Assembly (NCBI GenBank): GCA_046533895.1
Contig: JAWDOK010000001.1
Span: 230,865-294,864, forward strand
Source of the DNA: Acidianus hospitalis
GTDB lineage: Archaea; Thermoproteota; Thermoprotei_A; Sulfolobales; Sulfolobaceae
DNA: 64,000 nucleotides
Direction: 5' to 3'
Shown here in pieces: positions 44,229-52,401 of this stretch. Position 1 is the stretch's first letter. Each line of letters starts with the position of its first letter. The translations under genes and the position numbers were made by a program. The notes under the pieces are model-generated. The model worked only from the letters and a program-made list of their open reading frames with translations. It did not search any database and had not been told where the DNA came from.

Positions 44229-44673
44229 TATTCTTACCTTCTAAGGAAAGTAAAAACTCGAATTGTTGCATGGTTTGCACAGCTCCCTCCCTATATTTCC
44301 TTACTTCCTCTACAGCCTCATTAGCATTTAAACCTTCAGTTACCATTAAATATCCTGCAAGAACAGTGCCGGTTCTTCCAATTCCTCCTACGCAATGAAT
44401 TAAGTTTCCTCTCCCTTCTAACCATTCCATAATTTCCTCGAATTGACTTAAAGTTGGGGGATAACCGTCGGGAATAGGCACGTGAATAAACTTTAGTCCG
44501 TTCTCTTCAAGTACTGAAAAGTAGTAATCTACACTTCCCCAAGCTTCCTCTATTTCCCATTCTTCCGGTAAGACTACGACTTTCTTTACTCCGCTAGCTT
44601 TCCATTTCTTTATTTCGTCTACGGTATAAGGTAAGCAAGATCCGCCTATGATGCCTTTCCTCACCCAATACAT
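44200..44673 (-). CDS. Protein tyrosine / dual-specificity phosphatase
   Basis: 157 residues. The signature HCVGGIGRTGT (Cys94, Arg100) and general-acid Asp in PIPDGYPP define a cysteine-dependent phosphatase. It closely matches the small archaeal PTP studied in S. solfataricus, a 161-residue protein. It dephosphorylates protein tyrosine residues in Sulfolobales phospho-signalling. It is first in the operon with endonuclease V. The divergent KaiC-like gene lies 110 bp away; the same pair of neighbours is known in S. solfataricus. Confidence 0.93.
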
Positions 44674-44783
44674 TTATACCACTCAGAAGATCCGCTGTTC
44701 TTCATCTAAAAATACAATTGATTTTCTAATATAAAACGCTCGCGGTCTTCTAGAGTTTTATTTTCAAAAATCAAATTTAACTT

Positions 44784-45563
44784 ATGGCAAGATTATCAAC
44801 AGGAATACCAGATTTTGATAAATTAATAGAAGGAGGAATACCTCAAGGTTTCTTTGTAGCAGCAACAGGAGAGCCCGGCACTGGCAAAACTATCTTTTCA
44901 TTGAGTTTTATCCATGAGGGATTGAAAGAAGGAGATATAGGCATATATGTAACTACCGAGGAAAGTAGGGATTCCATTCTAAGACAAGCAAAGCAGTTTA
45001 ATTGGGATTTAGAAAGTTATCTAGATAAGAAATTAATAATTATTGACGCTTTAATGAAAGAAAAAGAAGACGAGTGGTCTTTGGAAGAAGTTACACCAGA
45101 AGAAATGGTGAAAAAAGTTATTGCAGCTAAGCAAAAGTTAGGTTATGGCAGGGCGAGGCTAGTAATAGACTCAGTTTCTGCATTCTTCTTAGATAAACCT
45201 GCCATGGCTAGGAAGATAAGTTACTACTTAAAGAGAGTCCTTTACAAGTGGAAATTTACAATAATAGCAACTTCACAGTATGCAATAACTACTTCACAAG
45301 CCTTTGGTTTTGGAGTTGAACACGTAGCCGACGGAATAATAAGGTTTAGGAGAGTAGTTAAAGACGGGATGCTTCACCGTTATGTTTTAATTGAGAAAAT
45401 GAGGCAAACTAATCACGATAAGTACGTTTGGGAAATAGATATAGTCCCTGGAAAAGGAATAGTTTTGCTAGGAAAAGTCCAGGAGAGAAAAGAAGACTAT
45501 GCATTACCGAAGAAGGTTATGGATAAGATAAAGGAAGCAAATAAGGACGAGTTTCAAAGCTAA
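44784..45563 (+). CDS. KaiC-like RecA-superfamily ATPase (archaeal RadA paralogue)
   Basis: 259 residues. Walker A is GEPGTGKT (residues 29-36), Walker B is ARLVIDSVSA, and a RecA-like core extends to about residue 240 without the N-terminal helix-hairpin-helix of RadA. Single-domain paralogues of this type (aRadC) modulate RadA in homologous recombination in Sulfolobus. Divergent promoter with the tyrosine phosphatase; convergent 4-bp overlap with VapC. A role in DNA repair is family knowledge. Confidence 0.88.
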   Translation: MARLSTGIPDFDKLIEGGIPQGFFVAATGEPGTGKTIFSLSFIHEGLKEGDIGIYVTTEESRDSILRQAKQFNWDLESYLDKKLIIIDALMKEKEDEWSLEEVTPEEMVKKVIAAKQKLGYGRARLVIDSVSAFFLDKPAMARKISYYLKRVLYKWKFTIIATSQYAITTSQAFGFGVEHVADGIIRFRRVVKDGMLHRYVLIEKMRQTNHDKYVWEIDIVPGKGIVLLGKVQERKEDYALPKKVMDKIKEANKDEFQS

Positions 45564-45982
45564 GGTCTTATTACCTCTACTAAATCTTTTACCCTATCAT
45601 AATCCTTGTCATTACTCACTATTGTAGCGTTCATTTTTCTAGCAATTACGACATTTATTGCATCTCCTACATTAATTTCTCTCTCGAATATTATGTCAAT
45701 AGCTTTCAAAATATCATCCTTATTAACGTCAATGATAGAATTTTTCATTTCATTCTTTATTAATTTTAGAAAATTTAGGTAACCTTTAGCTCTATCTTTG
45801 TGTCCTTTCTTCATCATTTCCATGTATTTGTTTCTTATAACTACTATAAATTCATACAAAGTTATGTTTGTTATTCTATACTCCTTTTCTCTGAAATTTA
45901 AATATTTCTTAGAAAATAGAATATCGGTATCGATAAGATGTATTTTCCCATTCTTCTCCTCTTTTTCTTTCTCATTACTCAA
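45560..45982 (-). CDS. vapC: VapC toxin (PIN-domain RNase)
   Basis: 140 residues. PIN acids are Asp18 (LIDTDIL), Glu44 (TLYEF), Asp107 (VGDAINVVIA) and Asp125/127 (SNDKDYD). The N-terminal 12 residues are charged and disordered. It overlaps the upstream antitoxin gene by 8 bp, the usual arrangement of an intact VapBC. It cleaves RNA when released from VapB. Its 3' end overlaps the KaiC-like gene by 4 bp. Confidence 0.9.
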   Translation of the reverse strand: MSNEKEKEEKNGKIHLIDTDILFSKKYLNFREKEYRITNITLYEFIVVIRNKYMEMMKKGHKDRAKGYLNFLKLIKNEMKNSIIDVNKDDILKAIDIIFEREINVGDAINVVIARKMNATIVSNDKDYDRVKDLVEVIRP

Positions 45983-46229
45983 CCTTATTTACGACCTCCT
46001 TTTCTACGATCTCCTCAACTTCTTCAGGGGAGAGTTCTTCCACCAGTTTTAGAAACTCGTCACTGAACGCTTTAGAAGCATGTCTGGACACGGCTTCTGC
46101 AACTTCTTTGTTGTCGGTTATAAAATATCCAGAACCTAAATCTATTATATAAACATCCTTTCCTTTAAAACTAGATATAAGAATCCTACCCTTATCGTCA
46201 GCTTTCTTTACTAAAATTTCACCTATCAT
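45975..46229 (-). CDS. vapB: VapB antitoxin (AbrB/SpoVT type)
   Basis: 84 residues. The N-terminus VKKADDKGRILISSFKGKDVY is an AbrB swapped-hairpin DNA-binding domain, and the acidic C-terminus LVEELSPEEVEEIVEKEVV would wrap the toxin. It precedes vapC with an 8-bp overlap, ensuring antitoxin first. It would repress its own promoter. Divergent from the ring nuclease at 46325 with a 95-bp gap. Confidence 0.9.
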   Translation of the reverse strand: MIGEILVKKADDKGRILISSFKGKDVYIIDLGSGYFITDNKEVAEAVSRHASKAFSDEFLKLVEELSPEEVEEIVEKEVVNKVE

Positions 46230-46324
46230 AAATGGTACTTATTATATTCCTCTAAATAAGTCTTCCCACCATCCGTACCACTATACTGCTAGAATTTTTA
46301 TTGCTCTTCCCATCATTCTATCTC

Positions 46325-46861
46325 ATGGTAAAGTTAGTAGCTACTTTAGGAACTTCTCCAGGTGGAGTTTTTGAAACTTACATGAATTTAAAGTCAGGAA
46401 ATTACGGTGGCGAGCCAGTAGACATTAAGGAAGTTTACATAATAAGAACTTCTGATAAGGCTGTTGAATTAGCTTGGAAATTAGTTAAGGCAATATTCGT
46501 TTGTTGCGGCGGTAAAGAAGTTGAAATTGCTGATATTCCTCTTCCTATAAATGATATTGCGACAAAAGAGGATTACGAGATTTTCAGAAAAGGATTGCAA
46601 GGTAAAATATCGAAAGGCGACTATGTTGATTTCACTGGAGGAAGGAAAGCCATGAGCGTTGCCGCTGCAATAAACGCAATAAGAAATTCCGCTTATGTCG
46701 TTACAACTATAATTCCTCAGAACGAATATAATAGAATACAGAATTTAATAAAGCAATTGAAAGAAGAGGAAATAGAGGAGGCTGGAAAAGGTAAATGCAT
46801 AAACAAGGAAAAATTCTGCGAATTAGTATCTAAAGATGCTAGAACTATACTATTAACATAA
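46325..46861 (+). CDS. crn1: CRISPR-associated ring nuclease Crn1
   Basis: 178 residues from ATG at 46325; a TATA-like ATTTTTATTG (46293-46302) is 23-32 bp upstream, and the longer TTG frame is less likely. VKLVATLGTSPGGVFETYMN at the start and the GDYVDFTGGRKAMSVAAAIN motif match the Sulfolobus Crn1 family (Sso2081 type). The Ser after TLGT and Lys in TGGRK are the residues that cleave cyclic tetra-adenylate (cA4). The protein would switch off the type III CRISPR antiviral response. No cas genes or repeats occur in this window, so its partners are elsewhere. Confidence 0.9.
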   Translation: MVKLVATLGTSPGGVFETYMNLKSGNYGGEPVDIKEVYIIRTSDKAVELAWKLVKAIFVCCGGKEVEIADIPLPINDIATKEDYEIFRKGLQGKISKGDYVDFTGGRKAMSVAAAINAIRNSAYVVTTIIPQNEYNRIQNLIKQLKEEEIEEAGKGKCINKEKFCELVSKDARTILLT

Positions 46862-46881
46862 GACGATAAAGGGATTAGCTA

Positions 46882-47541
46882 ATGTTAACCGAAAAAATGT
46901 GGAGCGCTATACAGGACATCTATAACGCTATCCTTTCTCATCCTTTTATTAAAGGACTAGTTAACGGCACATTGGATGAAGAGAAATTCAAGTATTATAT
47001 TCTTCAAGATTACCTTTATTTAAGGGAATTTTCTAAGGCTTTAGCAATTATTTCAGCAAAGGCTGAAAAGCAAGACGAAGCAATGCTTTTCTCTTCTCAC
47101 CTACAGAGTATAATGAGAGTTGAGAACGAGTTACATAACTTCTTCATGGACACTTGGAACATAAGCGAAGAGGAAAAAGCTAAACTAATTCCTTCTCCGA
47201 CTAATCTGCTTTATACTTCATTCCTTTTATCAACTGTACTTTATAAACCGTACTTTGAAGCAGTAAGCGCTGTTTTGCCTTGTTATTGGATTTACATGGA
47301 AGTAGGAAAGGAATTATTAAAGAAGGGTTCTCCTAATCATCTTTACGATAGGTGGATCAAAACTTATGGAGGAGAGGAATATGAGAGAGGAGTTAGAGCA
47401 GTATTGGAAATTGTAAATTCTTTCAAATTAACTCCAGAAGAAGAGGTAACTGCAATAAGAACTTTTAGGATAGCCTCTATCATGGAATACATGTTTTGGG
47501 ACTCTGCATATAAGTTGGAAAAGTTTCCATTTAATTTTTAA
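46882..47541 (+). CDS. tenA: TenA-family thiaminase II / thiamine salvage hydrolase
   Basis: 219 residues, all-helical. The TenA pattern is LSHPFIKGLVNGTLDEEKFKYYILQDYLYLREFSKAL, with an ENELHNFF glutamate and a C-terminal PCYWIYMEVGKELL cysteine region plus EYMFWDSAY. It hydrolyses aminopyrimidine products of thiamine breakdown for salvage. It follows crn1 by 20 bp and precedes a DUF3834 gene by 22 bp. Active-site cysteine position in the PCYW segment fits TenA-C type enzymes. Confidence 0.88.
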   Translation: MLTEKMWSAIQDIYNAILSHPFIKGLVNGTLDEEKFKYYILQDYLYLREFSKALAIISAKAEKQDEAMLFSSHLQSIMRVENELHNFFMDTWNISEEEKAKLIPSPTNLLYTSFLLSTVLYKPYFEAVSAVLPCYWIYMEVGKELLKKGSPNHLYDRWIKTYGGEEYERGVRAVLEIVNSFKLTPEEEVTAIRTFRIASIMEYMFWDSAYKLEKFPFNF

Positions 47542-47563
47542 ACTTTCTTTTTTAAATTAATTA

Positions 47564-48187
47564 ATGGTAACCGTTTTAACTCCTCCTGGACCAGTTGCTT
47601 ACCCAATAATTGCCTCAACTATGAAGAGGGAAGATGTTAAAGTAGTTTTTGAAGGAAATGCTGAAGTAAAACTTAACGCTATACCTCTCCTTAACGAGGT
47701 AAATTACGTTCTAGTTTCTAGGATGCTAGTAATAACTCCAGGATTAGGTAAGAAAATTGCTGTCTGGAAAAAGGGGAGTGCAAATCACATTCTACTGGAT
47801 ATAGTTCTTAAGCTTTATAATCACAAGGCAGAACTCGTTTTTACAGACGATCCTGCAGAAGTGCACAAGCTTTACAAAGAAGGGAAAGCAGACTCTGCCG
47901 TAGTGACAACTGCAGTAACTAAGGATGGACTTTACTTTGAAGATTTACTTTCAGCTAAAGGCTTTTATTTACCAGGGATTTGTGGCGCAGAAGGTTTAAA
48001 TGAAGACTTTGAAACTGCTTATCTAGAGGGCATAGATCTGTTTAAGGAAGATCCTGAAGGAACATCAGAATATGTAGCAGATAACTTACCTATATATAGG
48101 CCTTCAACATTCATTGAAAGTATATTCAAAAACTCCGAGTACAATCTTAGAAAATTGGATAAACCCTATGTATTTAGAAAAGCTTAA
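47564..48187 (+). CDS. DUF3834 family protein (substrate-binding-like fold), Sulfolobales type
   Basis: 207 residues without a signal peptide: MVTVLTPPGPVAYPIIASTM, VVFEGNAEVKLNAIPLLNEV, DPAEVHKLYKEGKADSAVVTT, YVADNLPIYRPSTF. The layout of two lobes and the GKADSAVVTT strand resemble the periplasmic-binding-protein fold of thiamine precursor binders, which would suit its position after tenA. I am fairly confident of the DUF3834 name and unsure of function. Confidence 0.65.
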   Translation: MVTVLTPPGPVAYPIIASTMKREDVKVVFEGNAEVKLNAIPLLNEVNYVLVSRMLVITPGLGKKIAVWKKGSANHILLDIVLKLYNHKAELVFTDDPAEVHKLYKEGKADSAVVTTAVTKDGLYFEDLLSAKGFYLPGICGAEGLNEDFETAYLEGIDLFKEDPEGTSEYVADNLPIYRPSTFIESIFKNSEYNLRKLDKPYVFRKA

Positions 48188-48211
48188 TTATGGGAAATTT
48201 TAAAATAACGC

Positions 48212-48778
48212 GTGAAAGTAGGACTAGTTTATTACGGTGGTCAATATAATCATCTCATACTGAAGAACTTAAAATATTTAGGAGTGGAAGTAGAGGTAGT
48301 TAATATTAACGCTGATGTGGAATATGCTAAGAAATTTGATTGTATGATATTTAGCGGCGGTCCTTATTCTGTAGATCAGGAAATAAGTAAGATGGGTAAT
48401 TCTCCTTTATTTGTTAAAGAACTTAGTGTACCGAAATTAGGCATTTGCTTAGGACATCAACTTTTAGCCTATGTTTTGGGGGGTAAAGTTGGTAAAGCTA
48501 ATAATCCTGAATTTGGACTTGCTAGGATAACTATTGACGATCACGACACTATTCTACAAGGTTTAAAGAAGGAATTTAATGCGTGGGAGAGTCATAATGA
48601 TGAAGTTAAAGAAGTTCCTCCTGGCTTTTTTGCTATTGCACACAGTGAGAATACTAAAGTTGAGGCAATGGTTAATAAAGATTCGTCGATCTTTGGAGTT
48701 CAATTCCACCCTGAGGTAAAGCATACAGAAGATGGAATAGAGATATTTAAGAACTTCTTAACCGTATGTAAAAAGTAA
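48212..48778 (+). CDS. guaAA: GMP synthase glutamine amidotransferase subunit
   Basis: 188 residues with a GTG start. Class I amidotransferase triad: Cys in LGICLGHQLLAY, and His/Glu in GVQFHPEVKHTEDG. YGGQYNHLILKNLKYLGVE is the usual N-terminus of the separate archaeal GuaAA subunit. It supplies ammonia from glutamine to the synthase subunit, encoded elsewhere, to make GMP from XMP. It ends directly at the nadC start. Confidence 0.88.
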   Translation: MKVGLVYYGGQYNHLILKNLKYLGVEVEVVNINADVEYAKKFDCMIFSGGPYSVDQEISKMGNSPLFVKELSVPKLGICLGHQLLAYVLGGKVGKANNPEFGLARITIDDHDTILQGLKKEFNAWESHNDEVKEVPPGFFAIAHSENTKVEAMVNKDSSIFGVQFHPEVKHTEDGIEIFKNFLTVCKK

Positions 48779-49618
48779 ATGATAGAGCAAATCTTCATTT
48801 CAAAGCTAATGCAGTTCTTGGAGGAAGACTATTATCCAGAAGATCTAACTAGTAGGATAGTTGAAGGATATAAAATAAGATCTTATGTAAGATCTAAGGA
48901 TGAAGGAGTTCTTGCAGGTAATAAGTTCATAATTCCTTTCCTTAATTATTTAGGTTTCAACGTTAAATCGTCAATGACTGACGGTGTTGAAGTTAAAAAA
49001 GGAGATAATTTATTAGTGTTTGAAGGAGGGGCAGACAAGTCTTTATCTGTAGAAAGACTTGTACTTAACCTTTTAGGCAAGTTATCAGGAATAGCCACCG
49101 CAACTTACACAATGGTTAAACTTGCTAGGGAAGTTAACCCGACTGTAAGGATTGCAGGTACTAGGAAAACTACTCCTGGGTTAAGAGTTTTTGAGAAGTA
49201 TGCAATAGAGGTAGGAGGAGGAGACCCTCATAGATTTAATTTATCAGATGCTGTATTAATTAAAGACAATCACCTTGCAATTATAGGTGATATTGAGAAG
49301 GCAGTAAAAATGGCAAGACAAATAGCTAGTTTTACTAAAAAGATAGAAATTGAAGTATCAAGCTATGAAGATGCAATAAAGGCATATAGAGCAGGAGTTG
49401 ACGCAATATTGTTGGATAATATGAGCGTGAATGAGATTGAGGAAGTAGTCTCTGAGCTTAAAGGAAAAGTACTCCTAGAGGCCTCTGGCAGAATAACTCC
49501 AGAAAACGTTAAAAGTTACGCTAAAACTGGAGTTGATATAATTTCGAGTGGTTATATTACTCATTCATCTAGATCTTTGGACTTTTCAATGGATGTTGAG
49601 TTAACTTCTCCACAATAA
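48779..49618 (+). CDS. nadC: Nicotinate-nucleotide pyrophosphorylase (quinolinate phosphoribosyltransferase)
   Basis: 279 residues. The motifs AGTRKTTPGLRVFEKYAIEVGGG, DAVLIKDNHLAI, DAILLDNM and LLEASGRITPENVKSYA form the PRPP and quinolinate sites of NadC. It converts quinolinate to nicotinate mononucleotide in de novo NAD synthesis. No base separates it from the guaAA stop. With nicotinamidase at 43012 it shows NAD metabolism genes within 6 kb. Confidence 0.94.
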   Translation: MIEQIFISKLMQFLEEDYYPEDLTSRIVEGYKIRSYVRSKDEGVLAGNKFIIPFLNYLGFNVKSSMTDGVEVKKGDNLLVFEGGADKSLSVERLVLNLLGKLSGIATATYTMVKLAREVNPTVRIAGTRKTTPGLRVFEKYAIEVGGGDPHRFNLSDAVLIKDNHLAIIGDIEKAVKMARQIASFTKKIEIEVSSYEDAIKAYRAGVDAILLDNMSVNEIEEVVSELKGKVLLEASGRITPENVKSYAKTGVDIISSGYITHSSRSLDFSMDVELTSPQ

Positions 49619-49805
49619 CGTTTTATAAAAATGACAGCATGTACTAATAAGATTTCAATTTTAATTATTCTATAATATTTAATAAGGACTTTAAGAATCA
49701 ATATTATTTAGATAATGGATATGAAATATCCTTAATAAGAGGAATAAATGTTTTTACTATTTTATTGCCATTAATGTCAATTAGAAATTACTAAATAAAA
49801 TATAT

Positions 49806-50120
49806 TTATTTTATTTTTATAGATTTTTTAAGGAACCAACTATATGGAGGGACTGACTTTTCCTCAGGATAAATTACTTTAACGTCGAAAAGGTAGGAAA
49901 TTTTCTCTCCTAGTTTTTTCTCAACTTCATCATAAAATTTCAATAAATATTGAAGTTTATCTTTTTTATTAGGAATTATTACAAGGACATCTATATCGCT
50001 ATATCCAGTGATTTTTCCTTCAACTACCGATCCGAAAACGTAAACCTCAGAATATTCGTCCAGTGAGAGGTTAGAAATTAGTTTTCTCCAATTTCTAAGC
50101 AATTCTATAGGTTGTTCCAT
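49806..50120 (-). CDS. Minimal nucleotidyltransferase (MNT), antitoxin of a HEPN-MNT pair
   Basis: 104 residues. The nucleotidyltransferase motif VFGSVVEGKITGYSDIDVLVI (GSxxxG then DID) is intact, and the third acid is probably in YLFDVKVIYPEEK. MNT proteins pair with HEPN RNases as toxin-antitoxin systems, in several cases adding AMP to the toxin. It overlaps the downstream end of the HEPN gene by 16 bp. Its partner is frameshifted, so the system is probably decaying. Confidence 0.85.
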   Translation of the reverse strand: MEQPIELLRNWRKLISNLSLDEYSEVYVFGSVVEGKITGYSDIDVLVIIPNKKDKLQYLLKFYDEVEKKLGEKISYLFDVKVIYPEEKSVPPYSWFLKKSIKIK

Positions 50121-50477
50121 AATTTTTCTATTAATGATAAGATTTTCTCAGCAATTAATAAAGCTATTTCAGCCTCGTCTTTAGAAACTGAAGGAATTCC
50201 GTACTGTGATTTTCCTCTTATGTTTTCCAGAATTATCAAATCTTTCCTATTCTCTCTCATAAAAATCATAACCTCATCTATCTTCAATTTATCATAAATT
50301 ATGCTTAATAGTTTCCTTATTTCGTGAGTTTTAGGAACTTCTATTCCTAGTTTAATGAGTAATTGCAAGTTGGGCAGAAACTTCACTAGCTAATGACGAA
50401 TTTGAAAATAATAATCTTGAAGCATTAAGATATTCCTTTGCTTTATTTAAGTACTCTAATGCAACATCGAATGACAT
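50105..50477 (-). pseudogene. HEPN-domain toxin gene, frameshifted
   Basis: From ATG at 50477 the frame reads MSFDVALEYLNKAKEYLNAS and on to SAQLAITH, then stops at 50352. The next frame carries LPNLQLLIKLGIEVPKTHEI and on through the HEPN core, ending at 50105 with a shorter ORF from 50386. Together they make one HEPN domain, whose first helix and PKTHEIRKLL segment are recognisable, with a net frame change and probably a few missing residues near 50360. The RGKSQYG segment takes the place of the usual R-x4-6-H catalytic motif. Confidence 0.7.
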
Positions 50478-50487
50478 TGTAGTACCC

Positions 50488-51252
50488 TTAAGGTATGTAT
50501 TCAACTACTGCAGTAAATGTCTCTCCGTTACTGAATGTTATTGTTATATTATAGAGATTTCCAGCAACCATTTTTAAGGGATCAATTTGAACTCTACTTT
50601 TTACTACGTTTTTCCCCACTTTTACTGGAATTTCTGTATTAATCGTCTTATCCTCAAATTTTATGTTAAGTATTTTATCTTCTCTAGGAGAATAAAAGGA
50701 AAACTCAAAATCTCCATTACTTGACATTTTACCAATTCCTATTTGATAAGGAACGGGAGATGGCTTAATTTCTTCCATTTCTTTTCTTTTTTCCTCCTCT
50801 TTCTCAACTTCTTCTGGAGATTTATAGTATGCATAACACAGAGAAAATCCTATAAATGAAACAAAGGGAACTGATGCTACCCAACCTGCATTTTCTAATT
50901 TCTTATTTTTTTCTAATCTGCCAATATCTCTATAAGCTATTCCTAAGAAAAAATTTCCCAGAAAGATTAAGAACGGAATTGGTATAAATTCAAAAAGAAT
51001 TATACCAGCTACATACATTAGGTAACCTATATTAAAATTTGTATTTCTTAGTCCTCTAGTCAAAAAACCTATTGGAAGCAAAGTTACTAATGATGCTCCT
51101 ATCGTTCCTGGAAAAATCATTTCAACGAAAAAATTGTCCTTAAGGACATAAATAAAATAAAAAACTAGAGCATAAGAAATATAAAATGCTCCAGTAGATA
51201 TTGCAAGTAAAATTGCAACTATCTTTAGTCGACTTTCTGGTGATTTCTCCAT
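50488..51252 (-). CDS. DUF973-like membrane protein with C-terminal soluble domain
   Basis: 254 residues. Four to five membrane segments lie in the first 145 residues, then an acidic linker (SPEEVEKEEEKRKEMEE), then a beta-rich domain of about 85 residues (FEFSFYSPREDKILNIKFED). This fits the Sulfolobus DUF973 pattern, although I judge the family by layout. It lies directly upstream of the HEPN pair on the same strand and is probably separate. Confidence 0.65.
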   Translation of the reverse strand: MEKSPESRLKIVAILLAISTGAFYISYALVFYFIYVLKDNFFVEMIFPGTIGASLVTLLPIGFLTRGLRNTNFNIGYLMYVAGIILFEFIPIPFLIFLGNFFLGIAYRDIGRLEKNKKLENAGWVASVPFVSFIGFSLCYAYYKSPEEVEKEEEKRKEMEEIKPSPVPYQIGIGKMSSNGDFEFSFYSPREDKILNIKFEDKTINTEIPVKVGKNVVKSRVQIDPLKMVAGNLYNITITFSNGETFTAVVEYIP

Positions 51253-51327
51253 TTATGAAACTATTTACTCTTAAGTAAAAAACGTTTAGTGTGATTTAAT
51301 AATGTCAGTCTAACCAATACTACTAAA

Positions 51328-52401
51328 ATGATATATCCAGATTATTCAAAGAATAACCTATATAATGTAGCATGTAGTATAGAGGACGCATTAGTTGGCG
51401 GCAAGGCTTGTTGTTCTAATATTACCTTATCAGATAAGATATTCCTTGTGTTAGTTGATGGAATGGGATATAATATTTTGAAATCAGCTGTAGAAGGAAT
51501 AAAATTTGATAAAATTTACACTGTATTTCCATCAACTACGGCAACAGCTTTAACTACACTCATGACTGCTACAAAGCCTGGAGAGCACAAAATTTTAGGT
51601 TACACCACTTATGTAGATAAGGTAGGAGTAATAAACGCTTTAAAGTACACTATGCCAGAAACTTCAGAAGTTGATTTACTTAAAAAGGCTTTAGGAAAAT
51701 CAATGGAAGAAGTTTTTAACGTGAAAAGCATAGGCAAAAAAGCCAGGGAAAAAGGTAAGAAGAGTGTCTCAATCTTACCTAAATGCATTGCCGGTAGTGA
51801 ATTTACCAAAATGCTCTATACTAATGCCGAGGAATATAGAACTCTGTGGGACGGAATATATAAGGCTAAAATTTTCGGAGAAAAAGGAGTAAATTTCATT
51901 ACACTTTATATTCCTGACGTAGATTTAACGGCTCATAGATATGGACCTTATGCTGAACCAACTTTGCGTGCAGTAAAAGATATTATTTCAATGATATTAA
52001 GGGATATCCCTAAAGGATATGACATAATAATAACTGCAGATCACGGATTTATACAAACAGAGAATGCAATAATGCTCGATGAAGATAAGGACTTCGTTTC
52101 ATCTTTAGATTCACCACCTTTTGGAGACGCTAGAGCAATATTTATGAGGAGTAGAAAGGATTTGAAATTCTTAGAAGAGAAATTCTCCAGCTTTAAGGTA
52201 TTCACGATAGACGAAGTTAAAGAACTTGGATTATTAGCAGAAAAAGGAGAGAAAATTGATATTCATGCAGATTATTTAGGTATTCCTACTGATAGGAAAG
52301 TTTACGTCTATAGATTTAAAAACGGCTATGCTGGACATAAAGGTCATCATGGTGCAATGTTAGAAGAGGAGATGGAAATACCGTTAATTAGATATTCTTG
52401 A
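51328..52401 (+). CDS. Type I phosphodiesterase / alkaline-phosphatase-superfamily hydrolase
   Basis: 357 residues. Metal site acids: LVDGMGY near residue 37, the nucleophile Thr in FPSTTATALTTLM, and DVDLTAHRYGP, ITADHGFI and the final GHKGHHGAMLEEEMEIPLI with histidines. This is the phosphodiesterase/nucleotide pyrophosphatase branch (PF01663). The substrate is unknown. The ATG has no ribosome site. Its last 55 bp overlap the convergent aminotransferase gene. Confidence 0.88.
   Translation: MIYPDYSKNNLYNVACSIEDALVGGKACCSNITLSDKIFLVLVDGMGYNILKSAVEGIKFDKIYTVFPSTTATALTTLMTATKPGEHKILGYTTYVDKVGVINALKYTMPETSEVDLLKKALGKSMEEVFNVKSIGKKAREKGKKSVSILPKCIAGSEFTKMLYTNAEEYRTLWDGIYKAKIFGEKGVNFITLYIPDVDLTAHRYGPYAEPTLRAVKDIISMILRDIPKGYDIIITADHGFIQTENAIMLDEDKDFVSSLDSPPFGDARAIFMRSRKDLKFLEEKFSSFKVFTIDEVKELGLLAEKGEKIDIHADYLGIPTDRKVYVYRFKNGYAGHKGHHGAMLEEEMEIPLIRYS

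Noticed and set aside
44674..44783. C/D-box-like half on the minus strand (ATGAAGA, 12 nt, CTGA) upstream of the phosphatase gene
   Set aside because: Only one C and one D-type box are present; the second half is missing, so it does not make a guide RNA.
49619..49805. Gene or RNA in the 187-bp AT-rich gap after nadC
   Set aside because: Only short imperfect repeats (AATAAGG/CCTTAATA) and very short frames; nothing supportable.
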